Source of the DNA: Isoetes taiwanensis
Lineage: Eukaryota > Streptophyta > Lycopodiopsida > Isoetales > Isoetaceae
Reading direction: 5' to 3'
Length of the DNA: 64,000 nt
NCBI GenBank assembly: GCA_021234155.1
Contig: JAJEKV010000002.1
Coordinates: 24,421,159-24,485,158, forward strand
A model generated the notes under the pieces. It ran no database searches. It was not told the DNA's origin and was given only the letters and a program-made list of their open reading frames with translations. Shown here one piece after another: positions 46,146-58,744 of the stretch; the stretch's first letter is position 1, and each line of letters starts with the position of its first letter. The position numbers were made by a program, and so were the translations under genes.

Positions 46146-46714
46146 CTGGTTGGTTACTAAGAAGTCGAAGTCAAACTTGCAGTCACAATGAAAAAAAATA
46201 GGTATATTAGTATCTAAAAGTGTACTTACTCGTCCCATGGATATCATGTTAACTGTTTTTATTCAATGCGCGTTCATTCCCGCTCTCAGCATCCGTGATG
46301 TCTTTGGCTTAGATAAGTAGAACTCAATGTCTCCTCTACGAAGTAGCATAATTCTATTTGTTGAACAACAGCCTATTAAATCATTTGCGACATGATGATG
46401 TAAATTTTTGATATGCCAGCTCACATGCATTAGTTTAAAGTATATGCTCTATGGTCACAATTTAAGGCAGGTCTATGGCCACGGGGCGTGATGCTATCCA
46501 GCTGGTCTATAAAGCTTCTAGCCTTGCAAGCCAAGGGAGACGTTAAGTTTAATGTTTGCAAGGGTCTATATTTCAAACATTATCCTCTGAGGGTGCATGA
46601 TTTGTAGCTTCAAGGAATTTCAACTATGTGCAAGAGTATTGTCATAGTGTGAAGAGAGCTTAATACTTATATTAGTAATAAGCATGGTAGATTATATTAG
46701 ACCATCTAGGGGCA

Positions 46715-47270
46715 TTTTTTTTTTTTTTTTTTTTTGTAGGCAAGCTTTTTTAATTTTCTATTAATCTTAAAAACATAGTACACGACCTTATTGGAGTAGG
46801 CTCCACAATAGGCCAGATAAAAATATTTGCAACACACCAATCCAAGATAAGAGTCTCAAGAGTAGTCTTGTCCCTTCAATTTCAAGCAAGAATGCAGCCG
46901 ATATAAATTCTATAAACATGGCCCTTTGAAGCTCCAACACCGACAAATGCAAGCAAATGGAGAGCTTAGGCGAGAAAATGTCATACCATGCGTTAACTTG
47001 ACCTGGAAGTCATCCTGCATTGCAATACTATAAGAGCTCGACACCCCTTTCCAATCCTGTACTAGGGGTGAGTTAAGTGACTCCATCTTCCCCCGCTTTG
47101 CAAGAACTCATACGTGGTCTACCTCAAGGAGGTGGTCTACTTACTCTTCTAATGCTCCTCCACACACCGGCATAGGCCACGTCCCAGCAGATGATTAAAG
47201 GAACCAAGGTCTCCCGCCCAAGACCTTGGTTCCCGCCCAAGGAACCAAGGTCTCCCGCCCAAGGCTTCTT
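46715..47270 (-). mobile_element. 5'-truncated non-LTR element, poly(A) 3' end
   Basis: On the minus strand it ends AAAAAAGCTTGCCTAC followed by 21 A (46715-46735), the same 3' end as the element at 47335-49074. Both share CTCCACAATAGGCCAGATA and GCGTTAACT(T/C)GACCT. The 5' end near 47270 is unclear and no target duplication was found. Confidence 0.6.
47205..47268. repeat. Short repeat GGAACCAAGGTCTCCCGCCC
   Basis: Two direct copies with an inverted copy between them, able to fold into a hairpin. Confidence 0.75.
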
Positions 47271-47320
47271 ATTAAGAGCTACATAACACGCATGATGTTT
47301 AAAAGATGAGAAATATTAGT

Positions 47321-47334
47321 AATTGAGAAATGTT
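47321..47334. other. Target-site duplication, left copy
   Basis: AATTGAGAAATGTT; the last T bases merge with the poly-T run. Confidence 0.8.
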
Positions 47335-49074
47335 TTTTTTTTTTTTTGTAGGCAAGCTTTTTTTCATTTTCTATTGATAGTAAAAAAAGTACAAGGCCTT
47401 GTGACCTTATTTTCCAGGCTCCACAATAGGCCAGATAGGAAGAATTGAAAAGCACATGGTCGCCAGATGGGAAGTATTTACGAAGGTAACCCAGATATAG
47501 ATCTAAGGAGTAGCACTGCCATAGAAACCAAATTAAGGGGAGATCTGATAATGACATAGAGACAATACCACACTGTGCTGCTGATCCGAAAATGCAGGCT
47601 AACAAAGAACAAGAAATAGAGAACTTCTTCCCACGCGTTAACTCGACCTTGATCTGCACTGTCTCATAAAGGTACTACAAGGAGAATAGTCATCCTCACC
47701 GTCTTCCCGTTATAGGAACATCAATCAAAGCCTCCCCTAAAGGGTGGTCCATTACCCCACAATTCATTCAGTCCACCTGCCTAGGTTTTGTCTCTATCAT
47801 ACTCTACCATAGTTGTGATAACCCATGGTTCTCCCGCACCACGAGCCTCCTGGACCTCTTCCCTCTCATCAATTTCCTGTCACATACCACTTCTAGAAGC
47901 TACACCTCCTCCTAGTTGGGATAGGAGAGGGCAACACGGGGGAGGCATGCCACCGTCCAAGATTCACATTATAACATAGATATCTGCCATAGACAAACTG
48001 GGAACATCCACACATCCAACCCATTACTACATGATGCGATAATCTTAGATGCTTGCCTGCCTCCAATCCAACAGACACAACTAGAGCTAGCTACGGAGAA
48101 GGGATACCAGTACTCAAAGAGCATACCTTTCCTACTTCTTCCAAGGCGCAGTACTACAGGAAAAAGTTCCTTGACCATAACATGAGATCCTGAAGCACAA
48201 CCCGGGTTATATACCTTCAGTTATTGATTTGCAGAAACTATTCAACCCTCTTCTCACACCTTAGAATACTAAAGGTCTGGCCTCCATTTCCTGCAATATA
48301 TCCATCTCTAAACCAACTCCATCATATTTGAGGAAAGAAGACAACATCGAAGCTCACCCTCTTGCAACAACTAGGTCGAGACTGATATGCTGCAATATTC
48401 AAGACCTGCTCATCCATAGTAAATACTGCTACAATATGCATGTTGCTTAATGGCATTTCCCTCATGTTTTGTTTACAGAAAGAAACCTCAGCTGTCATGC
48501 AACCCCTTTTCCACTTAAGAACCCAGAGCCAGACTAGACGTCCTGTGTCACAGCTGGGTGCAGTGAGTGCATCCATCCACCTTTGACTGCAATGAGTGCA
48601 GCCATACTGCCTGGCCACAGTGGGTGCAGCCTATTCAACACACAACTACTCTGACCACGTTTAAACATTGAAGAGGGACTAGCATATACCATAAAGATGG
48701 AGCTGAGATAACTTCCTAGCCTATGCATCAACAACATCCAGCCCTGCTAATGCAAAGGGGCTTCCAAATATGATTAAGCTGCAGGAGAAGCAAGGAGGTT
48801 CTTACCACAGCATCTTGGACAGAAAGAACTCCTAAAGCTAAGGCGAGCTCCAGGGAAGATCCTCTGCTACAAGGCTGTTAAAATGAAGCACATCACACCT
48901 TCTTCAACTAGCAACGAAATCAGATGCAGAAGCAAGTGCGAGGCTTTCCAACGCACTCTTCCAACAAGCTATGGGGACTTCGTTCGTCCTGCAAGAGAGG
49001 GGCGGCCGCCTGCCGCCGCCCTAGCCGCGAAACCCTAGCGCCATCGGCCCCCACTTTCTTAATTCCCCAGGATC
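47335..49074 (-). mobile_element. Non-autonomous non-LTR retrotransposon with 14 bp duplication
   Basis: AATTGAGAAATGTT stands on both sides (47321-47334 and 49075-49088). On the minus strand the element starts GGGGAATTAAGAAAGTGGGG, passes a GC-rich part (GGCGGCGGCAGGCGGCCGCC near 49005-49025) and ends AAAAAAAGCTTGCCTAC plus a run of about 15 A. It is 1.74 kb with no frame over about 130 codons and no reverse transcriptase motif, so it must be mobilised by another LINE. A second, shorter relative lies at 46715. Confidence 0.82.
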
Positions 49075-49088
49075 AATTGAGAAATGTT
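49075..49088. other. Target-site duplication, right copy
   Basis: AATTGAGAAATGTT, matching 47321-47334. Confidence 0.8.
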
Positions 49089-50620
49089 AGTAATTTACAA
49101 CTTCTAAAGATATCAACGAAAATTTCAATATGCGAGGGTGCAACACAATCTGTGTTTGCAAGCCAACGCTCTAGTTGCTAAACTAGCAAGATTCACAATG
49201 TTTATAATGCCCTAAACTGTGGAAATTAGCGAGACGCACAATGTTTTATTATGACTTACGCAAACTATGTGCGTTCATAGAGCACATCACGCAATACACT
49301 TATAATGGCCCTATGTGCTAAATTCGCAAGACACAAACTATGTATCCATAGAGCACATCACGTAATATACTCATAACTTGGATAGGCACAATTCATAGCC
49401 ATACAAAGGCCACAATTGATGTCCATTATCCACTACACAATGTGCAGCCTTGACTGTTGGAAGGGGAGAGAACGTATAACTTGAGGTTCTATGCCAACAA
49501 ACTTGGATCTACCTTTCAACTGGCCAAGGTTAATAATCCTAATCCTTCAATTACACATGAGGTTTTATTTCAGGTTCTTGCCATTTGCCAAATAGATCTA
49601 CTATTTACTTGTTGTGTCGTTTGAGTTTCCTGCTTTACAAAAGTATACATGTGCACATTCGTTATGTAGAAATGTGTGTGCTCAACGTACAAAAAAAGCT
49701 TGTCTAGCAAAATGTATAAGCTCATTTAGATAAATTGAATGTAAAGCTTCCTCGAGCAACCATCTACTTAAAATTATTTAAACAATGCACTACATTGCAT
49801 GGGTCAATGGTGCTAAAAAAATAGGGCACAGTGCTACCTACCTATGGGCAAAATCTACTTTAACAATCGATGATCTTCACATGATAGAGCATCGCACCAT
49901 GTTAATAGCAGTTCACATGTTGCATTCGAGATTTAAGTCCTAATTCCCTTGTTAAAAGTCTAAATATGACATTTTTCCATGCTTGTTAGAAGTTGTCTCT
50001 CCATGCAATAGCATGAGAAGTGTCATACCATAAACTTCTTTCCCAATATATAATGGTCCTCCATTCAGAGACTCCAGAGTTGTTGTTTACTGCTGCATGG
50101 TCAACAAGGGGGCTGGGAATGAGGCTATTGTTGGAGCTCTAGAATCTGATAAACACATTCATTACTCTAGACTGAATAGTGATGTACTGTTCTCATTTGA
50201 CTAGGTGAAGAAGTTGACTGGAGGATCTGGGAGCTTGACTGAGGGAAGAAGTTGCATTGGTGTCTTGAGAAATCTGGCTTAGAAGATACATGTGTTTGTG
50301 GATGGTGCCACCAACGTAAATACTCTGGATGGCTGAAATTTATTCCCTTGGTAAGAATCTGGGATGTCTGCTCTAGTCTAGCTAAAAGATATGAAGAACA
50401 CGCTAGCCTAGTAATACTGCGACAGGTTTCCAAGAGACACTTTACAATAGCATTATTCACACAATGCAGGATGGGTAAGGCCAAATAGAATATAAAACAG
50501 AGCTACTCTTATGCTAATTGATATACGTTAAATCTCATATCTTCCGGATAACGCAAGCAAAAAGAGCAGCTAGCTTGATTTAAGCAAGGATGGGCTACAT
50601 GCTTTATATGGCCATAACAA
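49089..50620. other. No gene recognised
   Basis: A short duplication around ACTATGTGCGTTCATAGAGCAC / ACTATGTATCCATAGAGCAC lies at 49265-49370. Overlapping frames at 50167-50488 on both strands lack motifs. Confidence 0.3.
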
Positions 50621-50621
50621 A

Positions 50622-51314
50622 TGAAGATTCTTCTACATTCTCAAAGGTTTCATAAAGATTCCTATAGAATCTCAAAGATTCCCTTGCGATTCTCATAGAT
50701 TCCCAAAGATTCTCTTGAGCTTCCTTTAAATTCTCTAAAATCCTATGGAGATTCCCCTAGATTCTTTTAAATTCGCATAGATTCTGTAAAATTCTAAGTT
50801 TCCAAAAAGAAACTTAGTATTCGATTACATTAGCTCCAACTGCGAGGGAACGATGCCAAAGCACCACTCATTGGAAAGTTCTCGACAAGAGGAATCCAAT
50901 GGTGTGGGTCTCACCTTCATCCGACCCCTCTAATGCAAGTTATCGGCCTTTGAAGCTGATTATAAAAAAGAAGCTTCCTAGAAAGTCCACCTATTAATGT
51001 TGATGCCACCTCATTACCTTTTTATTAAATAAGGGTGCCACCTCACCTCTTTTAATAAAGAAATTGCAATTTAATAAAGAATTTAATGGTTAGGATTTTT
51101 CCTCCCCCTTTTGATCCAACGGTTAAGATTGACTGCACCAAAAAGCACCTTTTAAGGGACCTTCCTTGCATCTTCCCTTTAAAAAATCAAGGGCCAAGAT
51201 TTCACACGTGCCCGATCAACGGTTCATGAATGGGGTGCATGGCCCATGCATGGCCCATGCATGCCCCCCATCAAATCCAAGGGCCATTTAAGTGCCACCT
51301 CAAAAATTAGACGG
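50622..51314 (+). repeat. Duplicate of 40441-41129 (array end plus right domain)
   Basis: Long identical runs with few differences, such as ATTACATTAGCTCC for ATCACATTAGCTCC. It ends within the right domain at ATTAGACGGATA and there joins a left end without any of the usual right border. Confidence 0.88.
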
Positions 51315-51316
51315 AT

Positions 51317-52140
51317 ATATATACAAGTGAGTGTACTATAAGGGAGTACACAAATTTTGAGCCATCCAAACTTAAGATTCTCTTAAGATTCCCCTAGATT
51401 CTCAAAGATTATCCCAAATTTTCTCTACATTTCTTAAGATTCTATATAAATTCTCTTAGATTCCTTTAGGTTCTATCAAGATTCCCCTAGAAAAACACAC
51501 TTAGTGTAAAAGATTCCCTAAGATTCCCTTAGATTCTTAGGATTCTACAAAGATTCCTCGAGATTTCAAACGTTATCACAAGGATCCTCTAAATTCTTTA
51601 GAATTCTATGTAGATTCTCCTAGATTTTGTTAGATTCTATAGAGATTCCCCTAGAATCTTGAAAATTCCATCAAGATTCCCTAGATTCTCAAAGATTTTA
51701 TGAAGATGCGCTTAGATTCTGCTAGATTCTGAGCAATTCAATGAAGATTCTATAAAGGTTCACTTAGATTCTTGAAGATTCAGGAAAAAATATCCTAGAT
51801 TCTCAAAGATTTAAGGAAGATTCTCTTAAATACTCTTAATCCCATAAATTACTTAAGATTCTCTTAAGATTCAACTAGATTCTCAAAGATTATCCCAGAT
51901 TTTCCAAGATTCTATATAGATTCTCTTAGATTCTATCGAGATTCCCCTACTAAACACACTTATTAATGAAAGATTCCTTAAGATTCCACAAAGCTTCCCC
52001 TAGATTCTTAAGATTCTATAAAGATCCCTCTAGATTTTCGAACTTATCACAAGAAACCTCTAGAGTCTCCAAAATTCTATGTGGATTCTCCTAAATTTTG
52101 TTAGATTCTATATAGATTCCCTTAGATTCTATGTAGATTC
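51317..52140 (+). repeat. Duplicate of 39440-40250 (left end plus array)
   Basis: It starts TATATACAAGTGAGTGTACT and follows member 3 almost base for base through the array, then stops in the array near 52140. Together with 50622-51314 it gives right part followed by left part of the same element, a permuted order. Confidence 0.88.
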
Positions 52141-52739
52141 CCTTAGATTCTACAGATATATATCTCTTATATATATACAATTATTTGATGGGTCCTATGG
52201 GGGGGTGAGTGTGGGTAGAGATTCATCTCGGCCGTCCATTTTCTGAGGTGGCGCGACAATGGCCCTTGGATTTGATGGGGGGCATGCATGGGGCATGCAC
52301 CCCATCCCTGGACCGTCGATCGGGCACGTGAGAAATCTTGGCCCTTGATTTTTTTTTAAGGGAAGGTGCAAGGAAGGTCCCTTAAAATGTGCTTTTTGGT
52401 GCAGTCAATCTTAACCGTTGGATCAAAAGCTGGAGGAGAAATCTTAACCATTAAATTTTTTATTAAATTGCAATTTTTTTATTAAAAGAGGTGAGGTGGC
52501 ATCCTTACTTAATTTAAAAGTTAATGAGGTGACACTATCATGAATAGACTTTCTAGGAAGCTTCTTTTTTATAATCAGCTTCAAAGGCTGAAAACTTGCA
52601 GTAGAAGGGTCGGATGAAGGTGGGACCCACACCATTGGATTCCTCTAGTCGAGAGCTTTCCAATGAGTGGTGCTTTGGCATCGTTCCGGAGCTAACTTGA
52701 TCGTATTCTAAAACTTTCTTAGAATCTTAGGATTTTATG

Positions 52740-55030
52740 AAATCTATGTAATTTAAGGGAATCTAGGGGAATCTTCATGGGATCTTTAGGAATCTAAAGG
52801 AATCTCAATAGAACCTCAGGGAATCTAGGGGAATCTCTAGAGGATCTTTGGGAATCTAGAGGAATCTTTGGAGAATCTTAGAGAATCTAGGAGAATCTAC
52901 ATAGAATTGTGGGGAACCTAGGTGAATCTTGGGACAATCTTTGAATATCTATGGGATCTCAAGAGAATTTATGGAAACCTAGGGAATCTTCAAAGAATAT
53001 TTGAGAATCAAGGGAACCTTGATAGGATCTTAAGGAATCTACATAGAATATTTGAGAATCTATGGGAATCTTGATGGAATCTTTTAGATTCTAGACGAAT
53101 CTTGATGGAATCTTGAAAAATCAAAGGAATCTTCATAGGATCTAAGGGAATCTATAGGAATCTTCATAAAATCCTTAAGAATCTAAGGAGATCTTAACGA
53201 AATCTTTGAGAACCTAGAGGAATCTTCATAGAATCTAAGGGTATCCAAGAGAATCTACATAGAATCGTGGAGAATCTGAGTGAATCTTGGGGCAATCTTT
53301 AGGAATCTAGGGGAATCTCGAGAGGATCTAAGGGAATCGAAGGGAATCTTCATAGAATATTTGAGCATCTACGGGAATCTTCTTAGGATCTTAGAGAGTC
53401 TATGAGAATCTACATAGAATCTTGGGGAGTTCATATGAATCTTTAGAGAATCTTTGAGAATCTAAGAGAATCTTGATGGAATCTTGGAGAACCTAAAGGA
53501 ACTTCATAAGATCTAAAGAAATCTTCATAAAATCTTTAATAATCGAGGGGAATCTTGATGAAATTTTGGAGAACCTAAAGGAATCTTTATAGAATCTAAG
53601 GGAATCGAAAAGTATCTACATAGAATCGTGGGAAATCTAGGCGGATCTTGAAACAACCTTTTGAAATATAGGGGAATCTATGGGAATCTCATGAAAATCT
53701 TTGAGAATCTTAGGGAATCCAAAGGAATCTTCATAAAATCTTTGAAAATATAGGGACATAGAATCTTGAGGAATCTTGAAGAAATCAAGGGAATCTTCAT
53801 AGGATCTAAGGGAATCTACAGGAATCTTCATAAAATCCTTAAGAATCTAAGGAGATCTTATTGAAATCTTTGAGAATCTAGAGGAATCTTCATAGAATCT
53901 AAGGGTGTCCAAGAGAATCTGCATAGAATCGTGGAGAATCTAGGTGAATCTTGGGGCAATCTTTAGGAATCTAGGGGAATCTCGAGAGGATCTAAGGGAA
54001 TCAAAGGGAATCTTCATAGAATATTTGAGCATCTACGGAAATCTTCTTAGGATCTTAGAGAGTCTATGAGAATCTACATAGAATCTTGGGGAATTTATGT
54101 GAATCTAGGAGAATCTTGATGAAGTCTAGGAACTTCATAGGATCTAAAGGAATCTTCATAAAATCTTTAATAATCGAGGGGGATCTTGATGAAATTTTGG
54201 AGAACCTAAAGGAATCTTCATAGAATCTAAGGAAATCGAAGAGTATCTACATAGAATCATGGGGAATCTAGGTGAATCTTGAAACAACCTTTTGAAATCT
54301 AGGGGAGTCTATGGGAATCTCATGAAAATCTTTGAGAATTTCGGGGAATCCAAAGGAATCTTCATAAGATCTTTGAGAATATAGGGGAATCTTTATAAAA
54401 TTTGAATGAATCCTTGAAATTTTGAATGAATTTACATAGAATCTTGGTGAATCTAGAGGCATCTTGGGATAATTCCCAAAAAATTAGGAGAATCTTTATA
54501 GAATCTTAAGAATCTAGGGAAATCTTTGTGCAATCTTAGGAAATCTAGGAGAAAATCCAAGAGGATCTAGGAGAATCTTTGATATTAGGTGTGCTTGCAG
54601 AGGAATCTTCATAGAATCTAACAGAATCTAGCTGGCATCTTGGGCAATCTAGAGGAATCTTGAGATAATTTTTGGAAATCTAAGGAAATCTTAAGAGAAT
54701 CTTTAAGAATCTAAGGGAATTGTGTCTAAAGAAACCTTGATAGAATGTTGGAGAATCTAGAGAATCTCTATGGAACCTTCATCGTATGATTTTGAATTGG
54801 AGTTCTAGTCGAATTTGTACAATCACTCGTAGTACAAAATGGAACCTTCATAAAATATTGGGCAATTTAACGGAATGTTTATCGAATTGTAAAGGATATC
54901 GAGGAATCATCATGGGATCTTAAGGAATATAGGGGAACATTAATGGCATCTCATATAGCCTAGGGGAATATTTCCAGAGCCTTGGGGAATCTAGTAGAAT
55001 CTTCATTGGATAGCTCCGCATTTTGGCTTC
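52740..55030 (-). repeat. Long GATTC array (GAATC on the plus strand)
   Basis: About 2.3 kb of GAATC(T) words every 10-11 bases. GAATCTTC is very frequent. A higher-order repeat is visible inside (see 53134-54390). Confidence 0.85.
53134..54390. repeat. Higher-order duplication of ~630-660 bp inside the array
   Basis: 53134-53765 and 53794-54390 follow each other in the same word order (for example ATAAAATCCTTAAGAATCTA, GAGAGGATCTAAGGGAATC, GAATATTTGAGCATCTACGG, TTTAATAATCGAGGGG) with scattered differences and one internal loss of about 30 bp. Confidence 0.8.
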
Positions 55031-55082
55031 TAGTTGGATTTGTACAGTTTCTCATAGTGCAACCGCTCATAGTACAAAAACT

Positions 55083-55084
<2 letters not shown>

Positions 55085-55136
<52 letters not shown>
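55085..55136. repeat. (TA)n tract between two left ends
   Basis: 26 TA units with ACAAAAACTTG on the left and CAAGTTTTTGT on the right: a perfect head-to-head junction of two element starts. Confidence 0.95.
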
Positions 55137-55138
<2 letters not shown>

Positions 55139-55199
55139 AGTTTTTGTACCATGAGGGGTTGTACTATAAGAGATTGTACTACGAGGGATTTTGCAAAGT

Positions 55200-58100
55200 C
55201 AACAGGTTGCAAAGACTTTATTAACATGTTACTGTTTCTTTGAGTGAGAAATTATACCATGTGAAACCCAAATAACATAAACTCCAAACACTAAACCTGA
55301 GAGTAACCTCTAAAATGCTAAACCCTTAAACCTAAACCAATGCTAGTAGTTAATAATTACTCTGACCGTAAATCTTAAACCCTTTAACCTATCAAGGGAC
55401 ATTATAAACCTTGGGAACCGTGGGCATGTACCTCTAGGGATACTTAGTTCCAACCAATCAACATATATTGAAGAAATATATGCTGGTCAAATTCTTGGTC
55501 AACAACCATAGCCAACGTGGATCAAACTCCCAAGTCAATCTTGCTGAGAACAATCTTCTTTACACAAGGATCTTTGTTGAATGCCCTTACAAAAAGTAGG
55601 CTACTAAAATAGCATATAGAAAGTGTGTGTACAAAATGGAATAAAATAGAATGCATAGATAGTTTGAATTGCTAGAGCCAAAGATTGTTGCCAAGGAAAC
55701 TTTAACTTCCATCCTTCCATTCAAGTTTAAACAGATTAGTATCTAAACTTGAATGTCAAGAATTAAGTTAGAAGAAGCGGAAGTTGGATCGGTCAACATT
55801 GCCATATAGTTTTATATAATTTCATACTCCTCCTCCCAACATATAGTGTTAGGCTACGGGTTATTTGCTTCCAGAATAGAACATGCAGCACATAAAATAG
55901 AGCCCATGTACATCGCATAGGCCACTAGAACTTAACAATCATTTGAACTCTTGGCACAATAGTCTCTTTTCATTCAATAGCAATCAGCGTAAAGGTAATG
56001 GCATTTTCTTTGATCAAGCATAAAGAAACATGTAGACCAGATTAAGCTAACATACTGGAAAAACCTCCAGATTCCAAATTTTTCATACCTCCTCGAATGA
56101 CAGATAATGCTTTGCTTTTCAACGGCATGCTGTGGAAATTGTATCCTCTTACACATATTCAAGAATTTCAAGCCTACTTTTTAGATAAAAGAGCTTCAAG
56201 TGCATAGACGATAGGGATCTCCACAATCTGCAGTCTACACTTCATGTAAAATTGCATCTTCATGGACTCTGTAGCGTAGGCATGGGGCGAAAATTATCAT
56301 CTGCAATGGATGTCTTCCACCTAATCTAACAACATGAAAACCTAGTTTCATAATGTATGCTACTGTCACAGACGATTTATGTAAGCCCATGTTACCGTGG
56401 TAAAACAGATGATGCATGAATCTAATTGTGAGAATATAATGAGGGAATCTAGAAGAAGCTTGCAAGGTTTTTGATCTATTATCCATTCCAAATTTAGAAG
56501 CATGTATTCCATTGTCTACAAAGCCTTGGAATACCTTCACCGAATGCAATGTGTTCTTATAGAACCAGACAAAGTTACACTTGCCAGTATCCACATATGC
56601 ACTCTATGGTGACGAGGTATTAAGGATATAGAGATGCAACATGGTACATGCATGTGAATGATGGTAGAATGCAAGGTTTAATGTTAAAATGCATGCTCTT
56701 ATGTTTACCATGCTTTAGAAGAAAAAGACTAGATGATTAGTAGGTAGTCATTTGCAAGCTCTTTAATGTTAACCTACCTTCTACTAGTAGTAGAGAAGGT
56801 TTATGTGATGAGATGGAGAAAAAAAGATTCTTCGTCAAGGAAAAAGGATCCATGGTAGGCATGGATGGAATACACAACACGATGCTCCAAGAGTTATTTC
56901 CAATAATCCCACTCATTGTAGGAGAGACTTGCAAAATCTCAATCTGTGGAATACGTCCTCAATCTCCTAAAAATTTCCAAAGTAGAACTTAGTAACAATC
57001 AGTAGCATGATTTATATTTAAGGATGCCAAGAAATACACCTGTATAACAGGCTCCTGTTTCATGATTGTGGATGGAATTGCAGGCTGCTCAAATAAGGAT
57101 AGGTAACTTCAGTTGATGAGTTGGGACAATAATTGGGCTATAGTTGCCATTATTGCGTGTAATTATGCTCTCCGTTATTGTGGTTGAGCAATTTTGGAAG
57201 AGCATTAGGCATTAGGGATCAGAGCATGGGTAGACCACTATGCTTATATCCTGATGGGGAATGGACATATGCAAATAGAGACTTCAGGTCTTCAACAATA
57301 AATAACGGGCCTCTCAATTGCATGCATCTGGAAGGAAAGCAGATAATAAGGCCAAAGTTGACATAGGCAAACCAGCAGGAACTCATTGTCCGAAGCTTCT
57401 ATAATCGCACAATCTTGCTAATTTCTCCAGCAGAAGAGTTCCAGAAACAACAATGCATCTAAGAATTGTCCATAAAAAGTGTTCCATACATGGAAAAAAA
57501 AGTATTCATATCAACATGGACAAACCCTCTCCACCACTCTCCTCTTAAAACATCCCTTTAAACATATGGCTGAAATAACATATTTGCAAGCCTTTTTATT
57601 CATTTCAATATGATTAACCGACCACCTATTTCTGCAAACAAAAGGACCTCGAGATTAGAGACAAAACTGGAGAAACATTCAACCGTAAACACAACGTACC
57701 TGAAGATGAAATGCAATGCAAGATGATGATGCAAGCCAACAATACCATGTTGCCGTCTTTATACTTCCATACACACAGACGTAAAGTCATCAACAATATG
57801 CGGATGTGCAAGCTAAGTATATAACCACTTTAGCCATGAAAGATATCTACCATCTCAGAGTCCAAGTCGTTGCTTAAAATTGTTGAAATTTCAGAAGCAG
57901 CTGTCCTCAATTCTGACACGTCTAAGTCCTTGAGGCTTAAGAAAGGGAAGGTGTCCTGGACTCGTCAGTAGAACTCCGTTACTCCGGTGCCTTGAAGGTA
58001 ATGGGAATGATTTTTTCTGGCGGGGTTTGCCATGTGGCAAAAAGTCAGGCCTAGATAACGGCCTAGTGGGGATGCGCCCTTAGATTTAAGACTACCAAAA

Positions 58101-58260
58101 ATACACAAATTTATAGTGTACTTTCCCAGAAATCTCTAGAAAATTTGACGGAAATGGCCTGAGAAAGTGCCGAAAATATTTTTCTGTTGTCGAAAAACTT
58201 TTAGAATTTTTTTGAATTTAGGGATCCCTACCATCCCAAATTTTGATTGCCACCCCAAAT
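55200..58260. other. No gene recognised
   Basis: Frames such as 56235-56594 (minus, 119 codons) show no motif. The base composition is like that of intergenic or intron sequence. Confidence 0.3.
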
Positions 58261-58269
58261 TTCAACTTC

Positions 58270-58740
58270 GGTTCTACCTTAAACAATGCCTTCTAAGATT
58301 ATGGTCACCCATTCATTATGCCCAACGATGATTGGACTATGTGCATTCTAGCTAAAGACAATGCCTTGGCATATTTTGGATGGGATGGTGATAAATCATG
58401 TTTAATTTTGGTTGACCTTGCAGTATTCTAGATGGAGGGTATCACACATATTTAAAGCAATATTAACCTTGCAATACTCTAAAAAGGGGGCATTGCACAT
58501 ATGAAGGCAAGATTATGGTCACTCGTTACACTATTTTAGATAAAGGCATCAAACAAACTCAAAGCAAGATAATTATGGTCACTCCTTGCACCCAACCGGT
58601 TCAATTCTTTGGAGGGGTGATAACACATCAATCCAAGGCAAGATCATAGTCACCCATGTCCAACGGGTTACAATATTTCAGCTGGGGCAGCGTGTATCAC
58701 ATCAACCTAGGGCAAAATTACGGTAACCCCATTCCCCGGC
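58270..58740. repeat. Degenerate tandem repeat, ~75-85 bp units
   Basis: About six units with (A/T)TATGGTCAC, CTTGCA, TATTCTAGATGG-like words, TATCACA(C/T) and AAGGCAAGAT. The units are strongly diverged. Confidence 0.55.
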
Positions 58741-58744
58741 CTAT

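Larger units (their letters stand above)
52150..55084 (-). mobile_element. Inverted GATTC-array element, chain member near full length
   Basis: On the minus strand the left end is TATATACAAGTTTTTGTACT followed by ATGAGCGGTTGCACTATGAG (55084 downward), then a 2.3 kb array, then the right domain (52730-52165) and right end CAAATAATTGTATATATA. It has the full set of parts and is the longest array element here. Its right portion (52150-52600) nearly equals 43905-44350. Confidence 0.62.

Noticed and set aside
53637-54462. Open frames in the arrays with repeating D-S-P-R-F-like words
   Set aside because: The 10-11 bp pitch is not a multiple of three, so the apparent protein repeats are by-products of the DNA repeat, with stops in every frame.
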